The position numbers and the translations under genes are program-made. 64,000 bases of DNA from Microbispora sp. ZYX-F-249 (GTDB taxonomy: Bacteria; Actinomycetota; Actinomycetes; Streptosporangiales; Streptosporangiaceae): contig NZ_JBDJAW010000003.1 of NCBI RefSeq assembly GCF_039649665.1, positions 62,001-126,000 of the forward strand, written 5' to 3'. Positions 38,280 to 47,298 of this stretch are shown in pieces. How positions within the stretch are numbered: position 1 is the stretch's first letter; the number at the start of each line of letters is the position of its first letter. Below the pieces are notes generated by a model. It had not been told where the DNA came from. It did no database searches and worked only from the letters and a program-made list of their open reading frames with translations.

Positions 38280-39536
38280 TTGGGTACTCAGGAACGGCTT
38301 GGTCCCTATCGTCTGGTCTCCGCGCTCGGCGCCGGGGGGTTCGGCGAGGTCCATCTCGCGCTCGACCCCGACGGGCGTACGGTCGCCGTGAAGGTCCTGC
38401 ATCCCCATGTCGCCTCGGACGGCTTCGCGATCGCCCGTCTCGCCCGCGAGGTGGAGACGATGCGGCGGGTCCGCGGGGCGCACGTCGCCGAGGTGCTGGA
38501 CGCCTCGCTGTCGGGGGAGCGGCCCTACATCGTCACGCGGTACGTGCAGGGCAGGCCGCTCAGCACGGTCGTGGCCAAGGACGGTCCCGTCGCCGGGGCC
38601 GGCCTGCTGCGGCTCGCGCTGGGGCTGGCGGAGGCACTGGAGTCCATCCACGCGGCCGGTGTCGTGCACCGCGACCTCAAGCCGGCCAACGTGATCGTCT
38701 CCGAGGGCGAGCCGTACGTGATCGACTTCGGCATCGCCTGCGCGCTGGAGTCGGCCTCGGTCACCGCGTCGGGCGCGGTCGCCGGGACGCCCGGCTACCT
38801 GGCCCCCGAGGTGCTGGAGGGCCGGGACGCCGGGCCGGAGGCCGACGTGTTCGCCTGGGGGGCGACGCTGGCCTTCGCCGCGTCGGGGCGGCAGCCGTAC
38901 GGGACGGGGCCGGCCGCGGCGATCGCCTACCGGGTCGTCCACCGCGAGCCCGACCTGTCGGGCGTGCCGTCCTGGCTCGTCCCGATCCTGGAGCGGTGCC
39001 TGAGCACCGGCCCGGCGGACCGGCCGGCGACGGAGGAGCTGACCGGGCTCCTCAAGGAGGCGGCGCCGGAGCTGGACGGGATCGAGCCGGCGCGTCCCGC
39101 GCTGTCCGAGGCGCCGACCCAGGAGTGGCGGCCGGGTGACCGGCGGCCCGGTGGTGAGCGGCAGGGTGATCGCGGGCCTTCCCGGCGTCCCCGGCGGGGA
39201 GAGGTGGACGACGCGCGTGCCGCGCGGCGGGAGAGGCTGCACCGCCGCTGGGTGATCGGCTCCGCGGTGGTCGTCGGTCTTTTCGCCGCCGCCGCCCGCG
39301 CCAACCTGCCCGAGGTGTCGCTTCTCCTGCTGGTGCTCTACGGCATCGGCCTGCTGGTGGACGCGGGGTTCGGGCTGATGGGGAACTCCCGGCGGCGGCT
39401 CGTGGTGGACCTCGCGGGCGGCGCCGGGGCCGTCGCGGTGTGGGCGCTGCTGTCCGCGTTGTTCAGCACGGCGACGCTCCTCATGGCCGTCGGGACCGTC
39501 CTGTTCCTGCTCGTCATGCTCGTGTTCGCGAGTTGA
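38280..39536 (+). CDS. Membrane Ser/Thr protein kinase, copy 3
   Basis: A 418-residue kinase, the shortest of three. The domain (about 8-265) has 'LGAGGFGEVHLALD', Lys38, 'VVHRDLKPANVI' and 'VIDFGIACALES', but lacks the 'TQTGMF' activation segment of its neighbours and has 'SGAVAGTPGYLAPEVL' instead. A short Arg-rich linker precedes about four hydrophobic segments (about 322-418). Translation begins at TTG 38280, behind GGGGGAGA. It lies 39 bp after copy 2, so the three form one operon. The different activation segment suggests other regulation, perhaps phosphorylation by copies 1 or 2. Confidence 0.85.
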   Translation: MGTQERLGPYRLVSALGAGGFGEVHLALDPDGRTVAVKVLHPHVASDGFAIARLAREVETMRRVRGAHVAEVLDASLSGERPYIVTRYVQGRPLSTVVAKDGPVAGAGLLRLALGLAEALESIHAAGVVHRDLKPANVIVSEGEPYVIDFGIACALESASVTASGAVAGTPGYLAPEVLEGRDAGPEADVFAWGATLAFAASGRQPYGTGPAAAIAYRVVHREPDLSGVPSWLVPILERCLSTGPADRPATEELTGLLKEAAPELDGIEPARPALSEAPTQEWRPGDRRPGGERQGDRGPSRRPRRGEVDDARAARRERLHRRWVIGSAVVVGLFAAAARANLPEVSLLLLVLYGIGLLVDAGFGLMGNSRRRLVVDLAGGAGAVAVWALLSALFSTATLLMAVGTVLFLLVMLVFAS

Positions 39537-39609
39537 ACCCCGCTGACGCCCTTTCCGTCCCGGGACGCGACCGAGATCCTTGATGTCCGCGTCGTGCGAA
39601 GATGTCGAA

Positions 39610-40557
39610 ATGCTGTCCCGAGTAGCGCTCGCCGCGGCGACGGCCGCCGCGGCGTTCCTGACCATCCCCCAGGCCGAGGCCGCCGCGGCCACGCCGGTGA
39701 TCCGTTACGCGGGTCTCGGGTCCTGCCTTCAGCCGGACGGCGGCCGGCAGCCGTGCGGCCCGTTGAAGCTCTGGCTGAGCGACGGCCGCGTCGTCGCGCT
39801 CCCCGGCGCGCGCAGGACCGTGGCGCCCGGCGAGTACACCGTCGCCGCCGTCGTCGCGGTCTCCCAGGACGGCGCCCGGGCCGCGTACTTCGCGGGCAAG
39901 GACGGCGTGCTCACGATCTGGGAGGCGGCCACCGGCAGGGCGCGCGAGATCCCCGCGGTGACGTGGCCGGACGACCTCCGGATGAACGCGCTGACCCTCG
40001 CCCCGGGCGGCCGGTTCGTCGGCATGCGCGGCGTGAACGCCGCCGAGTGGGAGATCGAGCGGGTCGTGGACACGGCCGGCGGAAAGGTCTTCACGCTGCC
40101 GAGGGGATACCAGTCCTGGGATTTCAGCCCGGACGGGAAGCGCATGATGGCCGGTGACAACCGGACGGCCGTGCTCTACGCCACCGGCACGTGGTCGGTG
40201 AAGTTGCGGCGCTCCGTCTACATGCGGGGCGACCTCGCCCGTGACGGCGTCACGGTGGCCTCGCCGAAGTGGACGAAGACCGGCGGCACCGTCAAGAACG
40301 TAATCCTCACCCGCAACCTGGCCACGGCGAAGAAGAGCAGCATCCCCATCCGGCTTCACACGGGCGAGGAGGCCCTGAAGGCACGCTGGGACAGGGCGGG
40401 CCACCTCGACGTCCTGACCCGGTCCGACCGCACCGTGCACGGTGACCTGCGCAGGACGCACACCTGGTATCGGGTGGACCGCGCCACGCACCAGTTGCGC
40501 CGGCTCGACTCCTTCGTCATCCCGTCCTCGGTGGGGGGCTACGTCCTCGCCGGCTGA
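39610..40557 (+). CDS. Secreted protein with WD40/beta-propeller-like repeats
   Basis: A 315-residue exported protein of unknown function. The ATG at 39610 gives a Sec signal ('MLSRVALAAATAAAAFL' with a cleavage site near AEAAAA), better than the longer frame from 39580. The mature part contains repeated blades of the type 'VSQDGARAAYFAGKDGVLTI', 'LAPGGRFVGMRG' and 'FSPDGKRMMAGD', as in TolB/WD40-like propellers. Two cysteines ('GSCLQPDGGRQPC') may form a disulfide. It lies 73 bp after the third kinase in the same direction and could be controlled or sensed by that kinase set, but this is inference. Confidence 0.7.
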   Translation: MLSRVALAAATAAAAFLTIPQAEAAAATPVIRYAGLGSCLQPDGGRQPCGPLKLWLSDGRVVALPGARRTVAPGEYTVAAVVAVSQDGARAAYFAGKDGVLTIWEAATGRAREIPAVTWPDDLRMNALTLAPGGRFVGMRGVNAAEWEIERVVDTAGGKVFTLPRGYQSWDFSPDGKRMMAGDNRTAVLYATGTWSVKLRRSVYMRGDLARDGVTVASPKWTKTGGTVKNVILTRNLATAKKSSIPIRLHTGEEALKARWDRAGHLDVLTRSDRTVHGDLRRTHTWYRVDRATHQLRRLDSFVIPSSVGGYVLAG

Positions 40558-40590
40558 CGGCTCGGCCGGCCGGAGGGGTACACCCGTCCG

Positions 40591-43500
40591 TCACCGGGGC
40601 CGGGTGAGCGGCGTGGTGCCCAGTTGGGCGTGGATCCGGGCGGCCTCCTCGGTCTCGCCCAGGATTTCGAGCGACCTGGCCTCGTCGAAGGCGATGCCCA
40701 GACGGCGAGCGGCGGCCAGAGCGCGTCCGGCGGCCCGCCGGGCCCTCCGCCGCCGCCCCGCCGCCTCGTGCGTCAGCGCCGCGGCCCAGCCCATGCGGGG
40801 CGCGGCCGACGGGGTACGGCGAGCCAGCCGGGACATGTGACGCAGCACCCTCCGGACGGCCGGGTCGTCCGCCTCCAGCGCCCAGAGCACCTCGGCCAGC
40901 CCCGCCCACGCCTCGAGGGTGCCCCTGAGCGGCATGTCCGGCCGGTCCGCCGTACGCAGTGCGTCGTCCAGGGCCGGGCGGGCGGCGGGCGCGTCGTCGC
41001 CGAGCAGGTGGAACCGGGCCTGCGCGACGCCGAGCCGCAGCCGCTGGATCGCCGGGATCTTGGCCCCGGCCCGGGCGAAGTGGTCCTCGCCGAGCACGGG
41101 CAACGCCCGTGTCGCCTCCTCGGCGGCCTTGAGGACCGCGCTCACGTCGGCGGGGTCACGGTCGGCGAGCCGCAGCAGGGCCTCCGCCTGCCCGGTCAGG
41201 CCCCAGTAACCGGACAGGGTCTCGCCCATCCGCGCGACCGACGTCTCGGCCACCGCCGCCATCAGCGGCGCGGCGGCCGCGTAGCACCCCCGCTGGATCT
41301 CCAGATCGGCGAGCAGCCCGAGGCAGTGCTCCGCGAGGCGGGGATCGGCGGGGTGCCGTCGGGCCAGCGTGAGGGCCCGCCGCGCGGCGGTGAACCGTCC
41401 CTCGGCCGTGAGCCGCAGTCCGCGCGCGAGACGGGCGCGGGAGACCGCCACCGGGTCCGGCACCGCGGCGATCTGCTCGTCGGCCAGGCGGCCGTAGTGC
41501 CGGGCCGCCGCCTCGGACCCGGCGAGGGCGGCCACGACGGCGAAGTTGGCGTACGCCTCGGCGCGTTCGACCGGACCGCCCGCCCGCTCCGCCGCGTCGA
41601 GGTGACGCACCACGCTGAGCAGCATCGTGTCCTGCTCCTGCCGGTGATAGCCGAGCTCGGCGAGGACGGACAGGGTGTGCGCGGCCTCGGCGGCGAGTTC
41701 GCGCGCCGGTCTCCGCCGGGCGCGTCCGCTGAGCGGAGTGGTGCGGCGGACCGCCTGCCGCGCCAGTCCTCCGGCCACCGCGCTCGACTTTCCGGGCAAG
41801 GACGACGGCAGCGGCCGGTCGGCGACCGACAGCGCTCTCCTGAAGGCCGCCAGGCTCTCCGCGCCGCGCTCGAACTGGAAGTGCGCCGTCCCCGCGAGCC
41901 GGTGCCACCGTGCCGACGCCGCCCGGTCCTCCGGCCGTACGGCCGCGATCATGTCGGAGGCCACGGACAACGCCTCGGCGTAGCGGTGCCTGCGCAGGCA
42001 CAGCGTCCAGTAGCTCTCCGCGAAGGCCGCCCGATCCGGGTCGGTCAGCCGGTGGACCGCATGACGCCAGGCCTGCCGGATGTCGTCGATCTCCGATTCG
42101 AGCTCGTGGAGCACGGACGGGTCGGCGTGATCGCGGAGCCTGGCCGCCCGGTCCCGGAGAAAGCGGGCGTACCAGGCGGCGTGGCGGGCCCGGGGCGACT
42201 CGTCGGCGAGGTGTGCGACCGCGTACTGCCGTACGAGCTCGTGGACGCGGTGCCGGCCGTCGTGGTCGCGGCGCACCAGTGAGTGATCGACGAGCCTCGC
42301 GATGACCAGGGCGGTGGTGTCCGCGACCTCGATCCCGGCGGGAAGCGTGAACCCGCCGGCGAACACCGAGACGGCGGCCAGGACCCGCTGCTCCACGGCG
42401 GTGAGAAGCCGCCAGGAGGTGTCGAAGACCTGTCTCATGCTGGCATGCCGGGTGGCGGCCGCCGGTTGCGGATGCACCAGGAGATCCGCCGGGGCATGGG
42501 CGGTGCGGGGCGCGGGACCGGCAGGGTCGAGGTGCTCCGCGATCTCCTCGCAGGTCATCGCCCGGGTCAGCGTCGCGGCCAGCTCGACGGCGAGGGGCAG
42601 CCCGCCGACCGCCCGGCAGACGCGGTCGAGTGAGTGCGTGTCCGGGGCGATGTCCGGCACCAGGGTTCTGGCACGTTCCAGCAACAGCGCTCGCGCCGGG
42701 GCGCCGCACAGCGCGGGCACCTCGTGGACGTGCTCGGCGCAGATGCCCATCCTGCGCCGTGAGGTCGCCAGGATCCGTACGGCGGGCGCGGCCGCCAGGA
42801 TCGCCCCGGCCAGCGGCGCCACGCTGGGCAGGTGCTCCAGGTTGTCCAGCACCAGGACCAGGTTGCGGCGGCGTACGGCGGCGAGCAGCAGATCGCGGGC
42901 GGGTCTCGGCGGCGTCAGGTCGACGCCGGCGGCCTCCGCCAGGGTCGTCGCGACGACGTCCACCTCGCCGTCCATCTCGCCGTCCATCTCGCCGTCCGCT
43001 TCGCCTGCGGCCGCCCGCGCCGTGGAATGGTGCGGCCGCACCGAGGCGAACGAGACGAACAGCACCTCCTCGTCGAGTCGTTCGGCGACGGCGATGGCGA
43101 GCCGCGTCTTGCCCACGCCGCCCGGGCCGGTCAGCGTGAGCAGCCGCACCTTCCGGTCCCGCAGCTTCGCGCAGACGTTCTCGATCTCGGCCTCGCGGCC
43201 GATCAACCGGGTCAGCGGCCGGGGCAGCCGCCGCGTGGCCGTACCACCACCCGGCGGACCCTCGCGGGGCGGCGCGGCGGCCCGCGCGCCGCGAGCCGGG
43301 GGAGCCGGGCGAGCCGGGGAAGCCGGCGGCCCGCCGAGCGCGATCCGCTGCCGGAGCGCCTGGGTGCGGGGATCGGGCGCGACGCCGAGTTCGCGGTCCA
43401 GACTCCGGCGGCATGCCTCGTACTGCGCCAGGGCGCCCGCCCGGTTGCCCGTGGCCGACATGACCTCGATGATCAGCTGGTGGGCGCTCTCGTCCAGCCC

Positions 43501-44022
43501 GTCGACGGCGAGGACCCGGCGCGCCAGCCGTACGGCGCCGTCGCGGTCCCCCCGGTTCCAGGCCGCCCGTGCCCGCTCGCCGAGCGCCTGCGCCGCGGCG
43601 TGCCCGGCCTGCCGCCGGCGTTCGGCGACCCAGTCGTCGAAGGCGGGGGCGTCCGCGACCACGAGGTCGTCCAGGAAGCCGCCGCGGTAGTCCGTGGGCA
43701 CCGATCCTTTCTCGACCAGGTCCTCCCAATCCAGCGAGTACGGACGGTCGCGGTCGAAGGCGACGTGGGTCCGGTCGACGACCAGGTGGCTCCCCGCGGC
43801 CCGGCGCAGTTCCACCAGGGCGAGCCGGAGGCTTGCGCGTGCGTTCGCCTCCGCGCGGTCTCCCCACAGCAGCCCGGCGAGGGCCGATCTCGTCCGCGAT
43901 GTGCCCTCCACCGCCAGGTAGAACAACAGGGCCTTCGCCTTCGCCGATCGCACGGGCACGGCGGAGCCGTCCCCGGCTGTCAGAGACGGGGTTTTGAGCA
44001 CGCGCACATGCAACTCGTCCAT
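40591..44022 (-). CDS. AfsR-like SARP regulator with NB-ARC ATPase
   Basis: A 1143-residue regulator. Order: OmpR-like winged helix (about 1-95), bacterial transcriptional activation domain (about 97-245, 'YRGGFLDDLVVADAPAFDDW', 'AGALAQYEACRRSLDRELG'), an NB-ARC/STAND ATPase with P-loop at about 299-307 ('LTGPGGVGKTRLA'), then a TPR-like helical C-terminal half (about 640-1140). AfsR-type proteins activate secondary-metabolism or developmental genes on ATP-dependent signals and are often phosphorylated by Ser/Thr kinases. The three kinases just upstream on the other strand make that link attractive but unproven. A small DNA repeat encodes 'DGEMDGEMDGEVD' (about 42960-43010). No biosynthetic cluster adjoins it. 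Confidence 0.88.
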   Translation of the reverse strand: MDELHVRVLKTPSLTAGDGSAVPVRSAKAKALLFYLAVEGTSRTRSALAGLLWGDRAEANARASLRLALVELRRAAGSHLVVDRTHVAFDRDRPYSLDWEDLVEKGSVPTDYRGGFLDDLVVADAPAFDDWVAERRRQAGHAAAQALGERARAAWNRGDRDGAVRLARRVLAVDGLDESAHQLIIEVMSATGNRAGALAQYEACRRSLDRELGVAPDPRTQALRQRIALGGPPASPARPAPPARGARAAAPPREGPPGGGTATRRLPRPLTRLIGREAEIENVCAKLRDRKVRLLTLTGPGGVGKTRLAIAVAERLDEEVLFVSFASVRPHHSTARAAAGEADGEMDGEMDGEVDVVATTLAEAAGVDLTPPRPARDLLLAAVRRRNLVLVLDNLEHLPSVAPLAGAILAAAPAVRILATSRRRMGICAEHVHEVPALCGAPARALLLERARTLVPDIAPDTHSLDRVCRAVGGLPLAVELAATLTRAMTCEEIAEHLDPAGPAPRTAHAPADLLVHPQPAAATRHASMRQVFDTSWRLLTAVEQRVLAAVSVFAGGFTLPAGIEVADTTALVIARLVDHSLVRRDHDGRHRVHELVRQYAVAHLADESPRARHAAWYARFLRDRAARLRDHADPSVLHELESEIDDIRQAWRHAVHRLTDPDRAAFAESYWTLCLRRHRYAEALSVASDMIAAVRPEDRAASARWHRLAGTAHFQFERGAESLAAFRRALSVADRPLPSSLPGKSSAVAGGLARQAVRRTTPLSGRARRRPARELAAEAAHTLSVLAELGYHRQEQDTMLLSVVRHLDAAERAGGPVERAEAYANFAVVAALAGSEAAARHYGRLADEQIAAVPDPVAVSRARLARGLRLTAEGRFTAARRALTLARRHPADPRLAEHCLGLLADLEIQRGCYAAAAPLMAAVAETSVARMGETLSGYWGLTGQAEALLRLADRDPADVSAVLKAAEEATRALPVLGEDHFARAGAKIPAIQRLRLGVAQARFHLLGDDAPAARPALDDALRTADRPDMPLRGTLEAWAGLAEVLWALEADDPAVRRVLRHMSRLARRTPSAAPRMGWAAALTHEAAGRRRRARRAAGRALAAARRLGIAFDEARSLEILGETEEAARIHAQLGTTPLTRPR

Positions 44023-44187
44023 CCCACGACCCCCGTCGGCGTGACCCCGTGCGAGTGGCCTGATCGTATATGCGTTTCAAGGTCACTTATAGGGACCAAT
44101 ACCGAAAAAGGCGGCTGATTCGCATCGCGAGTGAACGGCGAGTGCGGAAAGCGGCGATGTATTTCACCGCAATCCATCGAGTAACAG
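44023..44187. other. AT-richer spacer upstream of the SARP gene
   Basis: A 165-bp region, noticeably less GC-rich than its surroundings, between the SARP start and the broken lipoprotein gene. It must contain the SARP promoter (minus strand). I see no gene, clear repeat or strong hairpin in it. Confidence 0.5.
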
Positions 44188-44815
44188 CTAGGAGAACCAG
44201 TTGGCGCCGAGCTCCTGAATCGTCCTGCCCCCCCCTTGGGCACCAGCAGCGCCTCGCTCAGCACCTGGTTGACGTGCTTGGGGTGGTTGACCATACCGAA
44301 CAGGAAAAACGAGCCGCCGTCCGCGGTGCGGAAACCGAAGACCGACCCGTGGCCGGCGAACGCGACGTACGCGCCCTTGTACACCTTCGGGAACACCTTG
44401 CGGCTGTAGCTGTCCCCGGCCAGGCGGTAGCCGGAGGCCCCCTCCTTCTTCTCGTTGTTCCAGAAGTTCAGGTATTCCTCGGTCACCGCGTGCGCCACCG
44501 GTTGCGTTCGAGCACGGCCTCGTGCATCGCCGCCTCGACGAACAGCGCGTCGACACGGTCGTTCCGCCGCCACCACTTGCGCGCGCGGAGCGTCGCGTTG
44601 TACCTGCGCACCCACTCCCGCAGCGCCCGCCTCGCCTCGGGGGCGGTGAGACCCGCCGCCGCGGCGGAAGGAGTGGGCGAGGCGTCCGGCGAAGCGGGCG
44701 GCGACGTGACCACGGCAGGCGTCGGCGCGCCGGCCGTCCGGGCGACCGGCCGGGGGACCACACCACAGCCGGACACGCTTGCTACGAGAGCGACGATCAG
44801 CAGCGTTGCGCGCAC
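44188..44815 (-). pseudogene. Frameshifted lipoprotein gene
   Basis: The first part (44815 to about 44500) encodes a lipoprotein signal with lipobox 'ASVSGCGVV' and a Ser/Pro/Ala linker, then 'LREWVRRYNATLRARKWWRR' and 'MHEAVLERNRWRT', but stops at 44483. The protein clearly continues in another frame ('VTEEYLNFWNNEKKEGASGY', 'AYVAFAGHGSVFGFRTADGG'). It shifts again at a run of eight G on the coding strand (C run 44228-44235) to reach 'RTIQELGANWF' and a stop at 44188. Two single-base indels would restore about 210 residues. Either the gene is dead or the assembly has errors. The function is unknown; the 'GHGSVFGF' part is not diagnostic. Confidence 0.7.
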
Positions 44816-44908
44816 TCGCGCGGGACTCCCGGGGCCGGCGGTCAAACGACCATGAACATATCGGACATCCGAGCACGGCTTCACGGTCTCCGGCGTCGCC
44901 GGGCGGAG

Positions 44909-45937
44909 CTAGGGACGCAGTTCCAGCGAGATGTGCGGGGACAGCGCGCGGAGGAAGTCGGCGGCATCGAAGATCTCGCCGGCGGCGGCGACGCCGTCGG
45001 TCCTGGTCCGTCCGGTGAGGATGCGGCCGACCGCCTCCACCGCGAGCGGCGCGGTGACGGCGTAGATGTCCTGCCCGCTCGCCACGGCGCGCCGTTCGGC
45101 CCCGCCGCGGCGCACGACGACGTCGACGAGGAAGGTCTGCGCGGACCGCCCGTGCCGGTCGACGGGGGCGGGCGCGGGTGTGTCCGGGGCCGACAAATCC
45201 CTGGCCGCCTCGACCGTCATGTAGGTGCGCACGTCGGGGATGGACAGGTGGCTGGGAATGGTGACGACGTCGGCCATCGTGAACTCCCCGATGACGGCCC
45301 GAGGCCCCATCGGGCCGGGGAAGGGCCACTCCAGGGTCGGCAGGTCGTCCTGGTGATACTCCAACCGGCCGTTCCGGTAACGGACGCGCCGGCCGGCGCG
45401 CCGCTGCCCGGAGACCGTGCCCGAGGCGCGTGTCCCGGCGGTGGGGTGCCAACTGCTCAGCCCGTACGCGACGTGCGCCTCGTCGGCCGTGCTCCAGTCG
45501 CCCATCGCGGCGGTCGCCAGCAGGTCGCCGAGGCCGCCGTAGAACGCCATCGCGGGGACGACCACCGCTCCCGCGGCACGGGCGCGGTCCGTGAAGTGCC
45601 GGAAGGTGTCGGCGTTGGCCTCGATCTCGGCCGCCACGTCCACGTACGGGATCCCCGCGCGCAGTGCCGCCTCGATGACGGGCGCGGCCGTCGTGGCGAA
45701 GGGGCCGGCACAGTTGATCACCGCCGCCGCGCCGGCCAGCGCGCGGTCGAGCGAGGCGGGGTCGTCGACCGACGCCGGGCGGGCCTCCAGCCCGAATTCG
45801 GCCGCCGGCTTCGTCAGCTTGTCGGCGTCGCGCCCGGACGGAACCGGCACGAACCCGCGCTCGATCAGCTCTGCCACCACGAACCGCCCGGTGTGCCCGT
45901 ACGCGCCGAACACCGCCACCGTGAGCCCCGATTCCAT
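44909..45937 (-). CDS. Saccharopine dehydrogenase-like NAD(P)-binding protein
   Basis: A 342-residue protein with an N-terminal Rossmann fold ('VAVFGAYGHTGRFVVAELIE') and the 'VINCAGPFATTAAPVIEAAL' segment typical of the saccharopine dehydrogenase/trans-acting enoyl reductase group. The C-terminal domain contains 'AMAFYGGLGDLLATAAMGDW'. The substrate is unknown. The ATG at 45937 has GGAGAA 4 nt upstream. It is divergent from a GlxA-type AraC regulator (111 bp), which probably controls it. Confidence 0.82.
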   Translation of the reverse strand: MESGLTVAVFGAYGHTGRFVVAELIERGFVPVPSGRDADKLTKPAAEFGLEARPASVDDPASLDRALAGAAAVINCAGPFATTAAPVIEAALRAGIPYVDVAAEIEANADTFRHFTDRARAAGAVVVPAMAFYGGLGDLLATAAMGDWSTADEAHVAYGLSSWHPTAGTRASGTVSGQRRAGRRVRYRNGRLEYHQDDLPTLEWPFPGPMGPRAVIGEFTMADVVTIPSHLSIPDVRTYMTVEAARDLSAPDTPAPAPVDRHGRSAQTFLVDVVVRRGGAERRAVASGQDIYAVTAPLAVEAVGRILTGRTRTDGVAAAGEIFDAADFLRALSPHISLELRP

Positions 45938-46035
45938 GGGGTTCTCCTTCTGTCCCGATCGTCTGCCGCGATCTGTTGTGAACATCCTGGCGATCACCGG
46001 CATCCGACCGTGAGTGTCCGGAACGCCATCACCCG

Positions 46036-46041
46036 TACAAT
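46036..46041 (+). promoter_or_regulatory. -10 element for leaderless AraC regulator
   Basis: TACAAT ends 7 nt before the GTG at 46049, with no Shine-Dalgarno; this fixes the start among several in-frame candidates. Confidence 0.55.
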
Positions 46042-46048
46042 TTCGGAC

Positions 46049-46993
46049 GTGATCACTGTCGCGCTGGCCGTCACCGACGGAATGCTGCATTTCGAGCTGT
46101 CCTTGGCGTACGAGGTCTTCGGGACCGATCCCGGCTTGGCCGATCCCTGGTACGGCCTCGTCGTCTGCGGGCCGGGCGCCGTGCGGGCCGGGCGGTTCCT
46201 GCTGGAGCCCGACCACGGTCTCGACCGGCTGCGGCAGGCCCACACCGTGATCGTCCCGGGGTGGGCGGACGTCGACGTCGCTCCGCCCGCCGATCTGGTC
46301 GACGCGGTGCGCGCGGCCCACGAGGCGGGCGCACGTGTGGCCTCCCTCTGCACGGGCGCGTTCGTGCTGGCCGCCGCCGGCCTGCTGGACGGAAAGCGGG
46401 CGACCACGCACTGGGCGCACACCCGCGATCTGGCCACCCGCTATCCCCACGTGCAGGTGGACCCGGACGTCCTGTACGTGGATTGCGGCAGCGTGCTCAC
46501 CTCCGCCGGCAAGGCCGCGGCCATGGACCTGTGCCTGCACCTCGTCCGCCTCGACCACGGTTCGTCGGTCGCCAACGCGGTCGCCCGCCGCCTGGTCGTG
46601 CCGCCGCACCGGGACGGCGGCCAGTCGCAGTTCGTCACCACGCCGGTGCCGGCTCCGGGCAACCACCCGCTCGCCGACCTTCTCCCCTGGGTGATCGAAC
46701 GGCTGGACCGGCCGCTGACCGTCGAGGACCTGGCCCGCCGGGCGCGGATGAGCTCGCGCAACCTCAACCGCCACTTCAGGTCGGTGACCGGCACCACCCC
46801 GCTGCAGTGGCTGCTTACCCAGCGGATCCGTCACGCCCAGGAGTTGCTGGAGACCACGGACGACGGCATCGACACCATCGCGGCGGCCACCGGCATGGGC
46901 ACCGCCACGACGCTGCGCCGGCACTTCAACCGCACGGTGGGCGTGCCTCCGGACACCTACCGCCGTACCTTCCGCTCGCGGACCCGCCCCTGA
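46049..46993 (+). CDS. GlxA-type AraC-family transcriptional regulator
   Basis: A 314-residue regulator with an N-terminal DJ-1/PfpI-like domain (about 1-175, 'ASLCTGAFVLAAAGLLDGKR', 'THWAHTRDLATRYP') and a C-terminal AraC pair of helix-turn-helices (about 210-310, 'LARRARMSSRNLNRHFRSVT', 'IDTIAAATGMGTATTLRRHF'). This architecture is seen in GlxA/FtrA-like activators. It is divergent from the saccharopine dehydrogenase-like gene, the likely target. The open frame extends far upstream, but only the part from 46049 has coding character and family similarity. Confidence 0.88.
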   Translation: MITVALAVTDGMLHFELSLAYEVFGTDPGLADPWYGLVVCGPGAVRAGRFLLEPDHGLDRLRQAHTVIVPGWADVDVAPPADLVDAVRAAHEAGARVASLCTGAFVLAAAGLLDGKRATTHWAHTRDLATRYPHVQVDPDVLYVDCGSVLTSAGKAAAMDLCLHLVRLDHGSSVANAVARRLVVPPHRDGGQSQFVTTPVPAPGNHPLADLLPWVIERLDRPLTVEDLARRARMSSRNLNRHFRSVTGTTPLQWLLTQRIRHAQELLETTDDGIDTIAAATGMGTATTLRRHFNRTVGVPPDTYRRTFRSRTRP

Positions 46994-47298
46994 CGTCCCG
47001 GCCACAGGGACCTCCCCGGGGCCTCCGGAACATAGTTCGGTAGGGTGGGACGTGGGCGTGACCGGGTTCTGGGAATTCCTCAACCGAAGGACGCGGCCGT
47101 AAAAACCTGGAGGTTTGCACCTAAGCTACCGACGGGTAACATACCGCCTGAGGGGAACAGGGTCATCTCGACACCCGGGCCACCTGCACAGGCGCGCCCG
47201 CGAGCACCTGGCAGTCTTGCATCACGTGCGCGTACCCCGCGACACGTACCGAGAACCGCGGCGTCAGCCGTACGGAAAGGGGAGGTCGGCCACCGGCC
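46994..47298 (+). other. 305-bp region upstream of etfB
   Basis: No gene is supported. The region holds the etfBA promoter (47115-47142) and then about 150 nt of apparent untranslated leader before the etfB start. No riboswitch fold was recognised in that leader. Confidence 0.5.
47115..47142 (+). promoter_or_regulatory. etfBA promoter with operator in the spacer
   Basis: TTGCAC (47115-47120) and TAACAT (47137-47142) are 16 bp apart, a good sigma-70-type promoter. The palindrome TACC-GACG-GGTA (47127-47138) fills the end of the spacer and touches the -10, as expected of a repressor site. Confidence 0.55.

Noticed and set aside
37302-39692. 796-codon open frame antisense to kinases 2 and 3
   Set aside because: No recognisable domain; the plus-strand kinases carry all catalytic motifs.
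40591-44022. Secondary-metabolite gene cluster around the SARP regulator and PhzF-like gene
   Set aside because: No polyketide, peptide, terpene or other biosynthetic enzymes are in the window; the PhzF-like gene is 17 kb away in a different context.
44522-46993. 823-codon frame for the AraC regulator
   Set aside because: Only the part from 46049 matches an AraC/DJ-1 protein; the upstream part is antisense to the saccharopine dehydrogenase-like gene.
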